Assembly: GCF_000378205.1 (NCBI RefSeq)
Contig: NZ_KB899417.1
Location: 1-64,000, forward strand
DNA from: Sediminispirochaeta bajacaliforniensis DSM 16054
GTDB lineage: Bacteria; Spirochaetota; Spirochaetia; DSM-16054; Sediminispirochaetaceae
Length of the DNA stretch: 64,000 nt
Direction of reading: 5' to 3'
Shown: positions 40,823 to 50,083 of the stretch, in pieces
How the letters are laid out: the number at the start of each line of letters is the position of its first letter
Numbering within the stretch: the stretch's first letter is position 1
Program-made: the position numbers and the translations under genes
The notes under the pieces: model-generated
What the model was told of the DNA's origin: nothing
What the model saw: the letters and a program-made list of their open reading frames with translations, nothing else
The model's database searches: none

Positions 40823-43192
40823 ATGACGGGAACAAGAGCAATCGAAACGATCCTTGGGCAGATGAGCCTTGATGAAAAACTTCGCTTATGCACCGGTGAC
40901 GGGCTATGGCATACGGCGGCATTCCCGCATCTCGGGATTCCCGCTGTGCTGATGAGCGACGGGACCAGCGGAGTACGGCTGCAAAAAGAGTCTAAAGAGC
41001 CTGATGATGCCAATTTCGCCTATAATGCGATCAACAGCAGCTTCGACAGCGATGAGGCTCTGACCTGTACCTATGTCGCAACCTGCTTTCCCTCCGGATC
41101 GACGATCTCTTGTTCCTGGGATACCGGGCTTATACAGGAGGTGGGCCGGGCCATTGCCGAGGAGTGCAGGGCCCTGGGCATCCACCTTCTGCTGGGGCCC
41201 GGAATTAATATCCGCCGGCATCCCCTCACCGCGCGTAATTTCGAATACTATTCCGAGGACCCCTTTCTGACCGGCCGCATGGGTGCGGCCATGGTGAAGG
41301 GGCTTGAGGAAAGGGGGGTGGGTGCGGTCGTCAAACACTTTGCCTGCCATCACAGCGACAGTAACAGAACCAGGGTTGATGAAATCTGTGACCGTCGTAC
41401 ACTCCACGAGATATACCTTGCCGCCTTTGAGCATATTGTCACGACGGCCCACCCTGTCGGGGTGATGAGCTCTTACAACAAGATAAACGGGGTCTATGCC
41501 TCTGCAAACCATTGGCTTTTGACTGAGCTCCTGCGGGAGCGTTGGGGCTTCGACGGGTTCGTCATCAGCGACTGGGGAGGGGTGACGGATCCTGTGGCCG
41601 CTTCAAAGGCGGGGTTGGATCTGCAGATGCCGGAGTCCCTCGGCTCTAAAGCGTATCTGCGTGAGCGTATCCTTGCAGGCGAACTCGATGAGTTGCACAT
41701 CGACAGGCGGGTGCGTAACATTCTTCGGATGGTATTTCGTCTTGAGGGTATGCGGCAGGAAGGCGGTCAGGTCGACGCCCGTATGCAGCATGATCTTGCC
41801 AGAAGGGCCGCCGCAGAGTCTATCGTGCTTTTGCGAAATGAGAACCATGTGCTGCCGCTTTCGGCCTCCTGCGGCACGATTGCCGTTATCGGTGAGCTTG
41901 CCCTCTCTCCCCTTTACCAGGGGACGGGCTGCGCGATCGTGAACAGCAGGCGGGTGGATAGCCCCCTCGACTGCATCAAGGAGCAAGCTCCGGCTGAGAC
42001 AAAGGTACTCTTTAGCCGGGGGTACCTCGGCGCCGGAGCGGGCGACGGCGAGGGCGATGCATCCATGGTGGAGGAGGCGAGGGCCTGTGCCGCCTCCGCC
42101 GATATCGTCGTGTGCTTTCTCGGAAGCTTTTTACCTCCTGAATCCGATCATTACAATCGTGAGCATATGCGTGTTGAAGCGGGACATGAGCGAGTGCTGG
42201 AGGCCGTGCTTTCCACGGGCAAGCCGGTGGTCGCCGTCCTGCAATCAGGCGATGCGGTTGAGATGGCCTGGAGCGACCGGGTCGATGCACTGCTGATGAC
42301 GGGATTCGGCGGTGAAGGTGTGGGAGATGCGCTTGCCAGGGTACTCTTCGGATCGGTCAATCCCAGCGGCAGGCTGCCGGTAACGATTCCCAAAAGTCTC
42401 CGGCAAACCCCCGCCTTTACCAGTTTTCCCGGTGACGGTTTCAACCTTGTCATCGGTGAAGGCATATTTACCGGTTACCGTTACTATGATTACCGGGGAC
42501 TGGACCCCCTTTTTCCCTTCGGCTACGGTCTCTCCTACACCAGCTTTACCTATGCTGATGTGAAGCTCTCTTCCGAAACCATCAGGCTGCCTGGATCTCT
42601 TGAAGTAGCGGTGGAGGTGGAAAACAGCGGTGAGTTCTTCGGAAAAGAGGTTGTTCAACTCTATCTTTCGCAAGGCTCTCCATGCATACCCCGCCCGGTA
42701 CGGGAATTGAAGGGCTTTGCAAAGCTCTCCCTTGCCCCGGGAGAGAAAAAACGTGCCTGCTTTACCCTGTGTGAACGTGATTTTTCCTATTTCGATGAAA
42801 GCCGAAATAGTTGGGTCATCGACAGCGATACCTTTCGTATCGAGATCGGTTCTTCAAGCCGGGATATCAAGGCCTCTGCCCCGGTCCGGATTATCGCCCC
42901 TCCGAAGCCCTCACGGATGCTGACTGCGGAAAGTGGCTTTTCCGAGATCCTCGAGAATGCGATAAGCCGGGATATGCTTTTCGATTTTCTCGTCGACCAG
43001 GGAATCATCACCAGATCCGATGTAACAGAAGCCCTCGAACATGCCTTACGCAAAAGTTTCTGGGGACTTTACTCGTATCTCGATATGAATACGGATGGCA
43101 GGGTCTCGCCCCCCATGGTCAGGGCCTTGACCGGGGCCATGAACCGCGCCATCGAAGCGGCCGCACAAGGCGTTGCTAATAGAGGCCGATAA
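40823..43192 (+). CDS. Glycoside hydrolase family 3 with C-terminal helical extension
   Basis: The 789-residue cytoplasmic enzyme has the barrel (GIPAVLMSDGTSGVRLQ, LGPGINIRRHPLTARNFEYY, AVVKHFACHHSD), nucleophile D250 in FVISDWGG, the alpha/beta domain and a fibronectin-like domain (VEVENSGEFFGKEVVQLYLS). About 85 residues follow the last domain. They are mostly helical and contain YLDMNTDGRVSP, which looks like a single EF-hand or dockerin-like loop but lacks its closing glutamate. It is a beta-glucosidase-type enzyme for the sugar delivered by the transporter. Its end overlaps the convergent AraC gene by 17 bases. Confidence 0.92.
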   Translation: MTGTRAIETILGQMSLDEKLRLCTGDGLWHTAAFPHLGIPAVLMSDGTSGVRLQKESKEPDDANFAYNAINSSFDSDEALTCTYVATCFPSGSTISCSWDTGLIQEVGRAIAEECRALGIHLLLGPGINIRRHPLTARNFEYYSEDPFLTGRMGAAMVKGLEERGVGAVVKHFACHHSDSNRTRVDEICDRRTLHEIYLAAFEHIVTTAHPVGVMSSYNKINGVYASANHWLLTELLRERWGFDGFVISDWGGVTDPVAASKAGLDLQMPESLGSKAYLRERILAGELDELHIDRRVRNILRMVFRLEGMRQEGGQVDARMQHDLARRAAAESIVLLRNENHVLPLSASCGTIAVIGELALSPLYQGTGCAIVNSRRVDSPLDCIKEQAPAETKVLFSRGYLGAGAGDGEGDASMVEEARACAASADIVVCFLGSFLPPESDHYNREHMRVEAGHERVLEAVLSTGKPVVAVLQSGDAVEMAWSDRVDALLMTGFGGEGVGDALARVLFGSVNPSGRLPVTIPKSLRQTPAFTSFPGDGFNLVIGEGIFTGYRYYDYRGLDPLFPFGYGLSYTSFTYADVKLSSETIRLPGSLEVAVEVENSGEFFGKEVVQLYLSQGSPCIPRPVRELKGFAKLSLAPGEKKRACFTLCERDFSYFDESRNSWVIDSDTFRIEIGSSSRDIKASAPVRIIAPPKPSRMLTAESGFSEILENAISRDMLFDFLVDQGIITRSDVTEALEHALRKSFWGLYSYLDMNTDGRVSPPMVRALTGAMNRAIEAAAQGVANRGR

Positions 43193-44057
43193 CGAATTTC
43201 TTGTGATCAAGATTGCTCACATGCTCGTGATTCTTACGGTATTGGAGTGGAGTAATGCCATACAGCTCTTTGAAGCTTTTGATAAATGCCCTGGTGTCGG
43301 GAAACCCCTGTTCCAAGGCAATATCGATGATCGGCATGTCTGTAGTGATAAGTTCGATGTAGGCGTAGTACATGCGAATGCTGGTGAGATAGTGTTTGAA
43401 GGTCGTTCCCATGTTGTTTTTGAATATACGTGAAAGATGCTCCCTGCTGATGCCCATATGCTGTGCAAGCAACTCAAGGGTGATGGGCTCCTGATACTGT
43501 TTGTCGATAAATCTGATGATCCTTTCACACTGCTGCAGATTACGTTGCGATAGAACATTGCAGTGGGGATAGCTGCTATCGCTGTAGTAGTTTATCAGTA
43601 AAAAAATAATCCGGTACACAATGCTGTTGAGCATGAGCTGATAATTGGGAATTTCCTCTCTGCGGACGAATATGGCATACATTTCATCCATGGCCTCTTT
43701 CAGCTCGCGATACGTTTCTTTCGTTCCCCGATCCAGAGAGAAGGTGAGGAAATCTATGTTTTCACACGCCTTCTTGAGGAATTCATGAGGGAAAATGATG
43801 GAAAGGGCATCGCTGCGCTGGGGCTCACTGGTCTCGCAGGCATGCACATTCCCCGAGTTGATAAGCAAAATGTCACCGGGCTTCACCGTGAAAAGACGAT
43901 TGTTGATCCTGTATCGGTAGGAGCCCTTGAGGACCATGGTGATTTCCAAGCTGAGATGCCAGTGATCGTACACGTGATACACTTGATTTTCCGAGAGAAG
44001 ATATACCCAAGCTAAAAGCGCTTTCGGGGTCTTGATTATCTCATGCTCTGTAGCCAT
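43176..44057 (-). CDS. AraC-family regulator with cupin sensor
   Basis: I place the start at 44057 (AGAGGGG upstream); an in-frame codon at 44111 would lie before the predicted transcript start. The 293-residue protein has an N-terminal cupin (DHWHLSLEITMVLKGSYRYR, FTVKPGDILLINSGNVHACE) that binds a sugar and a C-terminal double helix-turn-helix (ITLELLAQHMGISREHLSRI, FKNNMGTTFKHYLTSIRM, DIALEQGFPDTRAFIKSFKE). It lies tail to tail with the GH3 operon and head to head with the LplABC-like operon at 44344, so either could be its target. Confidence 0.92.
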   Translation of the reverse strand: MATEHEIIKTPKALLAWVYLLSENQVYHVYDHWHLSLEITMVLKGSYRYRINNRLFTVKPGDILLINSGNVHACETSEPQRSDALSIIFPHEFLKKACENIDFLTFSLDRGTKETYRELKEAMDEMYAIFVRREEIPNYQLMLNSIVYRIIFLLINYYSDSSYPHCNVLSQRNLQQCERIIRFIDKQYQEPITLELLAQHMGISREHLSRIFKNNMGTTFKHYLTSIRMYYAYIELITTDMPIIDIALEQGFPDTRAFIKSFKELYGITPLQYRKNHEHVSNLDHKKFVIGLY

Positions 44058-44076
44058 ATAGCATGCACCCCTCTTT

Positions 44077-44105
44077 ACTATAGCAAAGAAGCGTTGTTGT
44101 AACAA
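44077..44105 (-). promoter_or_regulatory. Promoter of the AraC-family gene
   Basis: On the minus strand TTGTTA, 17 bases, TATAGT. The predicted start point is about 13 bases before the ATG at 44057. Confidence 0.55.
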
Positions 44106-44164
44106 GTTCACGAGTTTGGGGGATTGGGGTAAATCAAGATGCCGGACTAAACAGAATCTGCATC

Positions 44165-44292
44165 GAAATGTAACCGTATATTTACATAAAATATAAAAAA
44201 GTAATAAATTTAATAATAAATATAATCTATAGTCTTAATATATTTTTGTTATACAAGCAATTATTTTATAACATAAAAAGTATAATAATAAT
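44165..44292. other. Very AT-rich tract upstream of the LplABC-like operon
   Basis: About 130 bases consist almost only of A and T, with repeated AATAA and TATAA runs, directly upstream of a consensus -35 box. It resembles an extended UP element or a bent region. It contains no reading frame or obvious dyad. Confidence 0.6.
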
Positions 44293-44321
44293 TTGACAAT
44301 AATATAAAACGGTCTGATAAT
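44293..44321 (+). promoter_or_regulatory. Strong promoter of the LplABC-like operon
   Basis: TTGACA, 17 bases, GATAAT, preceded by the AT-rich tract. The start point would be about 15 bases before the ribosome site AAGGAGAGG of the gene at 44344. Confidence 0.75.
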
Positions 44322-44343
44322 ACGAGACCTAAGGAGAGGTGAC

Positions 44344-45729
44344 ATGAAAAAACAGCTATTTTTACGTAAGGGCTACGTGTTGGTGCTGCTGCTTGCGGCA
44401 TGTGCCCTTAATCTTTGGGCGCAAGGAGAGAAAGAAGAAGAGAAGGTGATTTGGGTTACCTCCGTTCAGGGCGGCCGGGAGCCTGAGGAAAATGTTCTAT
44501 TTGAGAATGAGGTCAAGCGTCTGTCAGGGGTCGAGGTATCCATGATCAAACCGCCTTCCAGCGAGTACAGCACAAAGCTGACCGCGATGTTGGCAACGGG
44601 AGAGCCCCTTGATATTGTCTACATCGATTCTTCCCTGATGGTAAGCCTGAAAGACCAGGATCTCTTTGAACCACTTACCGATAGGATCGAAGCATCGAAA
44701 GTCTTGCATGATCCTTCGGTTATCGATCCGGCGGAATGGGAGCGCATCCGTGATAAGGACGGAGAAATCTACGGGGTATTTAATAAATTTGAGCAGGGAA
44801 CCTTACCGATTATCCGCTACGATTGGCTTGAAAACCTGGGGCTGGAAGCGCCGACCACCTTGGATGAATACTACAGGGTACTAAAGGCGTTTACCTTTGG
44901 TGATCCCGACGGCAACGGAGAAGACGATACCTATGGCCTCGTCGTCGGTTATAGCCTTTACGACCTCTCGAGCCTCTTCGGTGCCTACGGCCTTGCCCGG
45001 GGGTTTGTAAAAGATGAGACGGGAAAACTTTACTCCCCGTATGCGACGGAAGCAGCAATTCCTGTTTATGAATTCCTGGCCAGATTATATCGAGAGGGAA
45101 TCCTCGAACCGAATTTCATTACGAATAAATCTTCCAATTTTCGCGACATGTTCATGACCGGCAAAGCCGGTATGACCTTCTACTGGGCCGCATGGGTGGG
45201 CCTGTTTAATCAGACGATAAAGGCTGAACGGCCTGATTCTCCGTTCAAGGCCAGAGGCATTACCCCTCCCAAGGGGCCTGACGGAACCATCATGTGCCGT
45301 GCGGGAAACGACGGCCTTATGGCCATTCCACGGGTATCCAAACATAAAGATGCGGCATTCAAGGTGGTTGAGTTCTGGCATACTTACGATGGAAATATCC
45401 TCTCGACTTTGGGCATAAAAGACCATGACTACACCTTTGAGAACGGGACCTATGAGCTGACGGAGGTCGGCAAGGCCCATGCTATGGACCACGGAGCTCC
45501 GCAGCCGAAATCGCTTGCCTGGGTAAATCCTTTTGGCGAGTTGGAAGGATTTGAGGAGGCGGCCGAAATTGTCAGAACATATGGAAAGCCTCAGTACGTT
45601 ACCGCATACGACAAGCAGTGGGAAGAGATCTCGCGGGCGGAAGCCGCTAAAATCATTCTGGGAAAGATTTCTCCTGAAGAGGGAATCGCAAACATGAATA
45701 AGCGCTTTGAACAAGAAGGCATATTCTAA
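44344..45729 (+). CDS. Solute-binding protein, LplA-like
   Basis: The 461-residue protein starts at ATG with TAAGGAGAGG upstream. The N-terminus MKKQLFLRKGYVLVLLLAAC contains a possible lipobox (LAAC), or cleavage may follow LWA before QGEKEEEK. The mature domain belongs to the LplA-like oligosaccharide-binding group: VKRLSGVEVSMIKPPSSEYS, LATGEPLDIVYIDSS, FGDPDGNGEDDTYGLVVGYS. The last is a calcium-loop-like motif usual in this group. It feeds the LplB and LplC-like permeases. The mannosidase-type genes downstream suggest a mannoside substrate. Confidence 0.88.
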   Translation: MKKQLFLRKGYVLVLLLAACALNLWAQGEKEEEKVIWVTSVQGGREPEENVLFENEVKRLSGVEVSMIKPPSSEYSTKLTAMLATGEPLDIVYIDSSLMVSLKDQDLFEPLTDRIEASKVLHDPSVIDPAEWERIRDKDGEIYGVFNKFEQGTLPIIRYDWLENLGLEAPTTLDEYYRVLKAFTFGDPDGNGEDDTYGLVVGYSLYDLSSLFGAYGLARGFVKDETGKLYSPYATEAAIPVYEFLARLYREGILEPNFITNKSSNFRDMFMTGKAGMTFYWAAWVGLFNQTIKAERPDSPFKARGITPPKGPDGTIMCRAGNDGLMAIPRVSKHKDAAFKVVEFWHTYDGNILSTLGIKDHDYTFENGTYELTEVGKAHAMDHGAPQPKSLAWVNPFGELEGFEEAAEIVRTYGKPQYVTAYDKQWEEISRAEAAKIILGKISPEEGIANMNKRFEQEGIF

Positions 45730-45762
45730 ATATCAAAATCTCACGTACCACCTTACTGTAAC

Positions 45763-45792
45763 GCAGTGTGCTTGTTTTTTTGAGCACACTGC
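45763..45792 (+). other. Intercistronic stem-loop after the LplA-like gene
   Basis: GCAGTGTGCT and AGCACACTGC form a perfect ten-pair stem around a T-rich ten-base loop, 33 bases after the binding protein stop. There is no T run after the stem. It probably stabilises or attenuates the message, as at 12490 and 28239. Confidence 0.7.
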
Positions 45793-45814
45793 ATTGCACT
45801 ATAAAGGAGAGGAT

Positions 45815-46702
45815 ATGAAGAGGCGGAGTGCATTACAGCAGCAGTTCAATCGATATAGGGTACTTTACCTCATGATTCTTCCGACGTTGCTTTATTTTAT
45901 TCTTTTTTCAATATTTCCGCTTGCCGACGGAATCAAGATGAGCTTTCAGGATTTTCGTTTCGTCGGAGCAAGCTCCTTCGTCGGCATAAAAAACTACCAG
46001 AAAATGTTTTCAACCCCGGGCTTTTGGAACGTCTTCGGTAATACGCTTATCCTCGGCTTAAGCAATGTTGTTCTAACGGCCTTTGTTCCCATGGTTATTG
46101 CCTTGTCTCTGAATGAGGTGGTGCATTTGCCGCTCAAACGGGGCTTTCAGTCTATTCTCTATTTGCCCCACATTCTTTCGTGGGTTGTGGTCGGAGGAAT
46201 TTGGACCTTCATTCTTGCGCCCGGCGGATTGGTAAATAGCATCGGTGCGATCTTCGGAAAAGAATCGGTATACTTTTTGGCTATTAGTTCCTATGCCAGA
46301 GGGCTTTTTATCGGCATTAATCTTTGGAAGCAGGCCGGCTATGTCTGTATCCTCTACCTGGCGGCGATTGCCGGCATCAATCCCGCTGTTTATGAGGCCG
46401 CCCTGATAGACGGTGCCAACGGATTCCAGCGGGCCTGGTTCATTACGATTCCCGAACTGGTCAACACCTTGAAGGTCGTTCTGCTGCTGAACGTTATGGG
46501 GGCCTTACGGATCTTCGATCAGGTGTATGTCCTGCGAAATGAGGTTATAGCCGAAAAGGTAGATGTTCTTATGTACTATGTTTATATCCATGGTTTGGAG
46601 AAATTCAATATCGGATATGCATCCGCAGTCTCTATCTTTATCTTTTCAGCTACCTTTGTTATTACCCTGCTTGTGAGGAAGGTTTCGAAATACCATGTCT
46701 AA
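45815..46702 (+). CDS. Sugar ABC transporter permease, LplB-like
   Basis: ATG 45815 follows AAAGGAGAGG; a longer frame upstream runs through the stem-loop and is rejected. The 295-residue protein has six helices (first VLYLMILPTLLYFILFSIFP). Its EAA loop is YEAALIDGANGFQRAWFITI, close to the LplB/YtcP group. It overlaps the next permease by eight bases. Confidence 0.9.
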   Translation: MKRRSALQQQFNRYRVLYLMILPTLLYFILFSIFPLADGIKMSFQDFRFVGASSFVGIKNYQKMFSTPGFWNVFGNTLILGLSNVVLTAFVPMVIALSLNEVVHLPLKRGFQSILYLPHILSWVVVGGIWTFILAPGGLVNSIGAIFGKESVYFLAISSYARGLFIGINLWKQAGYVCILYLAAIAGINPAVYEAALIDGANGFQRAWFITIPELVNTLKVVLLLNVMGALRIFDQVYVLRNEVIAEKVDVLMYYVYIHGLEKFNIGYASAVSIFIFSATFVITLLVRKVSKYHV

Positions 46703-47558
46703 CTACCATATGTTCCGATCAAGAAATATATTTCTTTTTTGCAATGTGCTGTTTCTCACGCTGCTCGCCATGACCATGATCGTTCCCTTTTTGAATGTTC
46801 TGGCGGTTTCATTTTCGACGGATCTCGAATCATATGAAAATACGGTTAAGCTGTTTCCCAAGACCCTGAGCCTCAGCGGATATGCGAACCTCTTTCGGCG
46901 TGTCGCCATCCTTACGCCCTTATTGAATAATGCCTTTGTAACGGTAATCGGTACCCTCTCCCATGTACTCCTATGCGCCATGGCCGGTTTTGTTCTGATC
47001 CGCAACACCTTTCCCGGCAAGGGCCTTGTGGTGCTTCTTGTCACGATTCCGATGATGATTCCCTTTCAAATGATCATCATTCCGGTCTATGTGACCATGA
47101 AAAAGATCGGTCTTATCGATACCCTTTGGTCTCTGATCCTCATTGATATTGTTTCGACCTTCAGTATCTTTCTGATGAAAAACTATTTCGAGGGAATCCC
47201 ACGCTCCTTGGAGGAGTCCGCAATTATAGAGGGAGCAAACGAATGGATTGTTTTTTCCAAGGTATATCTGCCCCTGGCAAACCCGGGAATAGCAACGATA
47301 GCCATCTTTCAGTTCGTCAGCAGATGGAACCATTTCCTTCCTGCAGTTTTGTTCATCAACTCAACGAAAAAATATACGCTTCAGATAGCTCTGAAAAGCC
47401 TGGTTGTCTCTTCCGAGCTTACCAGTACGACGCAATCCGTTGCCAATAATGCAAGGATGGCCGGTATCGTTGTCTCTGTCATCCCTTTGCTCATTGTGTA
47501 CATCTTTGCGCAGCGCTATTTTACAACGGGTATTATGGTCGGCTCGGTAAAGGAATAG
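46695..47558 (+). CDS. Sugar ABC transporter permease, LplC-like
   Basis: This 287-residue permease has the YtcP/LplC pattern: VPFLNVLAVSFSTDLESYEN after the first helix, EAA loop EESAIIEGANEWIVFSKVYL, and end TGIMVGSVKE. It forms the channel with the preceding LplB-like protein. It is followed directly by a regulator gene whose ATG is the first codon after its stop. Confidence 0.9.
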   Translation: MSNYHMFRSRNIFLFCNVLFLTLLAMTMIVPFLNVLAVSFSTDLESYENTVKLFPKTLSLSGYANLFRRVAILTPLLNNAFVTVIGTLSHVLLCAMAGFVLIRNTFPGKGLVVLLVTIPMMIPFQMIIIPVYVTMKKIGLIDTLWSLILIDIVSTFSIFLMKNYFEGIPRSLEESAIIEGANEWIVFSKVYLPLANPGIATIAIFQFVSRWNHFLPAVLFINSTKKYTLQIALKSLVVSSELTSTTQSVANNARMAGIVVSVIPLLIVYIFAQRYFTTGIMVGSVKE

Positions 47559-48632
47559 ATGATGAAGAAATATGAACAGGTTGAACACTATATTCTCGAG
47601 AAGATCGAAAGCGGTACGTTTCCGGTCGGAAGCAAGATTCCTTCCGAAGATGAGCTCATTGAACGGCTCCAAGTCAGTAGAAATCCTGTACGCCGTGCCC
47701 TTGAAAATCTGATGAAGGATGGGGTTGTCTATAAGATTCAGGGAAGCGGAAGTTTCGTCAAGGATGTTTCCATACCTCAGGCGATAGACCTTTATGCCAT
47801 TCTCCCATCCGAAAGTTTCAATCTCGAGTCAGCTATCATCGAGGGTATGAGAAAGGCTCTTGACGATAATCACCATAAGCATGTCCATCTGATCCTTCAG
47901 CGTCCGGGAAAGAACACCATGGAACAGATCGACATTCTCAATCTCATCCCGAAGGATCGTAAGGGGGGGATTATTTTTCTACCCGCCGTTTCCGTCAATC
48001 GCGCCGCCAATCGTCTTCTTGCCGCGCATATCAGAAAATTCGAAAAGGCGCAATTTCCGGTTATTCAGGTGGACAACTACATTCCGGAGTATGAGGGCAA
48101 CTACATCATCACAGATCATCGCAAAGCGTCCTGTCAGATGACGGAATATCTTTTATCCATGGGGCATAAGCATATTGCGGTCCTCTATCAGAATCAGCAT
48201 AAGCCGTCGGTGAAACTTCGGCTGCAGGGAATCAAACAGGCGTATGAGCAGCAGGAGATAGCTCCGACCATGCTGCACCGCTTTGATCTTTCAGGAAAAC
48301 CCATTACCAGGGAGTTCGTCGAAGAGCTGCTTGAGAGCGGCTGCAGTGCGGTTTTTGGACTTGAGTGCGGTTTTATCTACGATCTGTATCGACAGTGCCT
48401 CTCTATGGGACTGGAGATTCCCAAGGACCTTTCTCTCTGTTCATTCGACAACCATAGCTATCCCCCTTCAGAGCGGGATTTTTTTGCCGCCGTCATTCAG
48501 AAGCTCAATACCATCGGATACTATTCCGTGCAAATACTGCTTGATTTAATCAACAAGAAAACCCAGGGCAATATCGAATTGCTGATCAATGCACAGCTAC
48601 ATCAAGGACGAAGCATTGGAAAAATTACTTAG
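47559..48632 (+). CDS. GntR-type regulator with LacI-like sensor domain (AraR type)
   Basis: The 357-residue protein begins right after the permease stop, with AAAGGAA upstream. Residues 3-70 are a GntR winged helix (GTFPVGSKIPSEDELIERLQ, VSRNPVRRALENLMKDGVVY, KIQGSGSFV). The rest is a LacI-type periplasmic-binding sensor (ESAIIEGMRKAL, VIQVDNYIPEYEGNYIITDH, MTEYLLSMGHKHIAVLYQ, DLSLCSFDNHSYPPSERD). This is the AraR architecture. It probably controls the whole LplABC-PHP-GH38 operon in response to a mannoside. Confidence 0.9.
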   Translation: MMKKYEQVEHYILEKIESGTFPVGSKIPSEDELIERLQVSRNPVRRALENLMKDGVVYKIQGSGSFVKDVSIPQAIDLYAILPSESFNLESAIIEGMRKALDDNHHKHVHLILQRPGKNTMEQIDILNLIPKDRKGGIIFLPAVSVNRAANRLLAAHIRKFEKAQFPVIQVDNYIPEYEGNYIITDHRKASCQMTEYLLSMGHKHIAVLYQNQHKPSVKLRLQGIKQAYEQQEIAPTMLHRFDLSGKPITREFVEELLESGCSAVFGLECGFIYDLYRQCLSMGLEIPKDLSLCSFDNHSYPPSERDFFAAVIQKLNTIGYYSVQILLDLINKKTQGNIELLINAQLHQGRSIGKIT

Positions 48633-50082
48633 ATATGCCGACTACCATTTCCATACTGCGTATTCGGATAACAGGGACCGTGCCACGATACGGCAGATGG
48701 TTGATGCTGGATTGGCCCGCGGCATTACGGCATTCGGGACAGGTGATCACAACCATAATCTCAGCCTCGAAAGCTGGACGCGCCAGCAGGCCGAAACGAG
48801 AAAGCTGAGAAGCCTGATTCCTGATGTCTCCATTGTAAATAATTGTGAGATCACCTTTCGAATCGGCCATGCCCTCGTTATTGAGCCCTCCCGTATCGAA
48901 GGTTCCGCACGAGAGGGGTTTTTCTATCTCCTATCCGGCCAGAAGCGACATCTCGTTATTGTAAACCATCCATATCTTCCTTCGGATAGGTTCAGGGGCA
49001 CCTTTCTTCCCCGTGTGGCAGGTATCGAGGCCATAAACGGCTCTACACTCAGGAGCTTGTTACGGGAAGGGGTACTCGATGCCTGGATCGAAGATGAGTC
49101 ACCTGATTCTCTTATCTCATACCCTCATGTCGCCTGCTATGCCGCGTATCTCGATCGGGGCTTTCCTGTGAGTGTTCTTGGAAACAGCGATGCCCATACC
49201 GTCGATGAGATCGGCCTTGGGGTTACCGGTTTCATCGACGAGAGCTGCAGCACGAGTATCCGCAATTGGAACACCTTTGCGGCGACGGATACCGGGATCG
49301 CACTCCATTGGCGTTTCGACAAAGAAGGGGGGAGGGTGGACTACAAGGCACTTTGCGACGGTGGACCGGTCCCTGTCCAGTGGTATCGGGGCTCCCAGCC
49401 TCTCGGTTTCTTTCCTGCTACCGGTTCCCTGACCCTTACTACGCCGGGACTATATTGGTTTGGATTTCACCGCTATACCCGCTTTGCGCTCTCCTCGCCC
49501 ATTGCCGTTGGTGAGCCTCCCTCTCTTTCTGGAGAAGGAGGTTACCATCACCTGTGGGCCCTCTATTATAACTGTGTGAACGAGGAAAAGGTCTCCCACC
49601 CCACCTGGTTCTACGGTTCCGAAAAGACCCGGTTCACAAACCGTGAAGGTGCAGAGGTCTCTGTGACATTTACTTTTGTCGAACATGATGTGGTCATTGA
49701 TAAATCCGGGCCATTATCCATTCTGGATGAGCTTTATCTTTGGCTTGATCGTAATGAGATTCATGAATATCGATTTCTCGATCTGCAATACCGACTTGAG
49801 CGGGAGACCTTATCGGTAAAGGCCCACCTGATACCCAGCCTCCTGATCGAAGATAGACAGGCCGCCCATTGGTACCAGGAAGCGAGCGATGCCATCCGCA
49901 CGATGCGGGAGCAGGCAAGAAGCGCCGCAATCTATATAGATGTGCTTCCGCTCTTCCGGCTTGAAACAGCAGCGTCTGATTTGGTGGCTGAAGATCCTGT
50001 CTATCATGTAACCAGCCATATCGTGTCGGATGCAGGAACCGGCAGCCTTACTCAGAAATTCTTTGATGATATACAGGAATAA
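48616..50082 (+). CDS. PHP-domain phosphoesterase-like protein with unknown C-terminal half
   Basis: I favour TTG at 48616 because AAGGACG lies five bases before it; ATG 48589 is the alternative and adds nine residues. The product has about 488 residues. The first 220 form a PHP metal-binding domain: DYHFHTAYSD, GTGDHNHN, NNCEITF, IVNHPYLP and LGNSDAHT supply the usual His, Asp and Glu ligands. The other 270 residues, with beta-rich segments (WYRGSQPLGFFPATGSLTLT, GLYWFGFHRYTRFALSS), are not familiar. PHP proteins hydrolyse phosphate esters. Its place between transporter and mannosidase genes suggests action on a phosphorylated sugar, but this is inference. Confidence 0.8.
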   Translation: MEKLLRYADYHFHTAYSDNRDRATIRQMVDAGLARGITAFGTGDHNHNLSLESWTRQQAETRKLRSLIPDVSIVNNCEITFRIGHALVIEPSRIEGSAREGFFYLLSGQKRHLVIVNHPYLPSDRFRGTFLPRVAGIEAINGSTLRSLLREGVLDAWIEDESPDSLISYPHVACYAAYLDRGFPVSVLGNSDAHTVDEIGLGVTGFIDESCSTSIRNWNTFAATDTGIALHWRFDKEGGRVDYKALCDGGPVPVQWYRGSQPLGFFPATGSLTLTTPGLYWFGFHRYTRFALSSPIAVGEPPSLSGEGGYHHLWALYYNCVNEEKVSHPTWFYGSEKTRFTNREGAEVSVTFTFVEHDVVIDKSGPLSILDELYLWLDRNEIHEYRFLDLQYRLERETLSVKAHLIPSLLIEDRQAAHWYQEASDAIRTMREQARSAAIYIDVLPLFRLETAASDLVAEDPVYHVTSHIVSDAGTGSLTQKFFDDIQE

Positions 50083-50083
50083 C

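Noticed and set aside
43070-43120. Dockerin domain on the second GH3
   Set aside because: Only one loop is present, the closing glutamate is missing, and the protein has no export signal.
44160-44292. AT-rich tract as a replication origin
   Set aside because: No DnaA-box-like repeats or origin genes are nearby; a promoter role is simpler.
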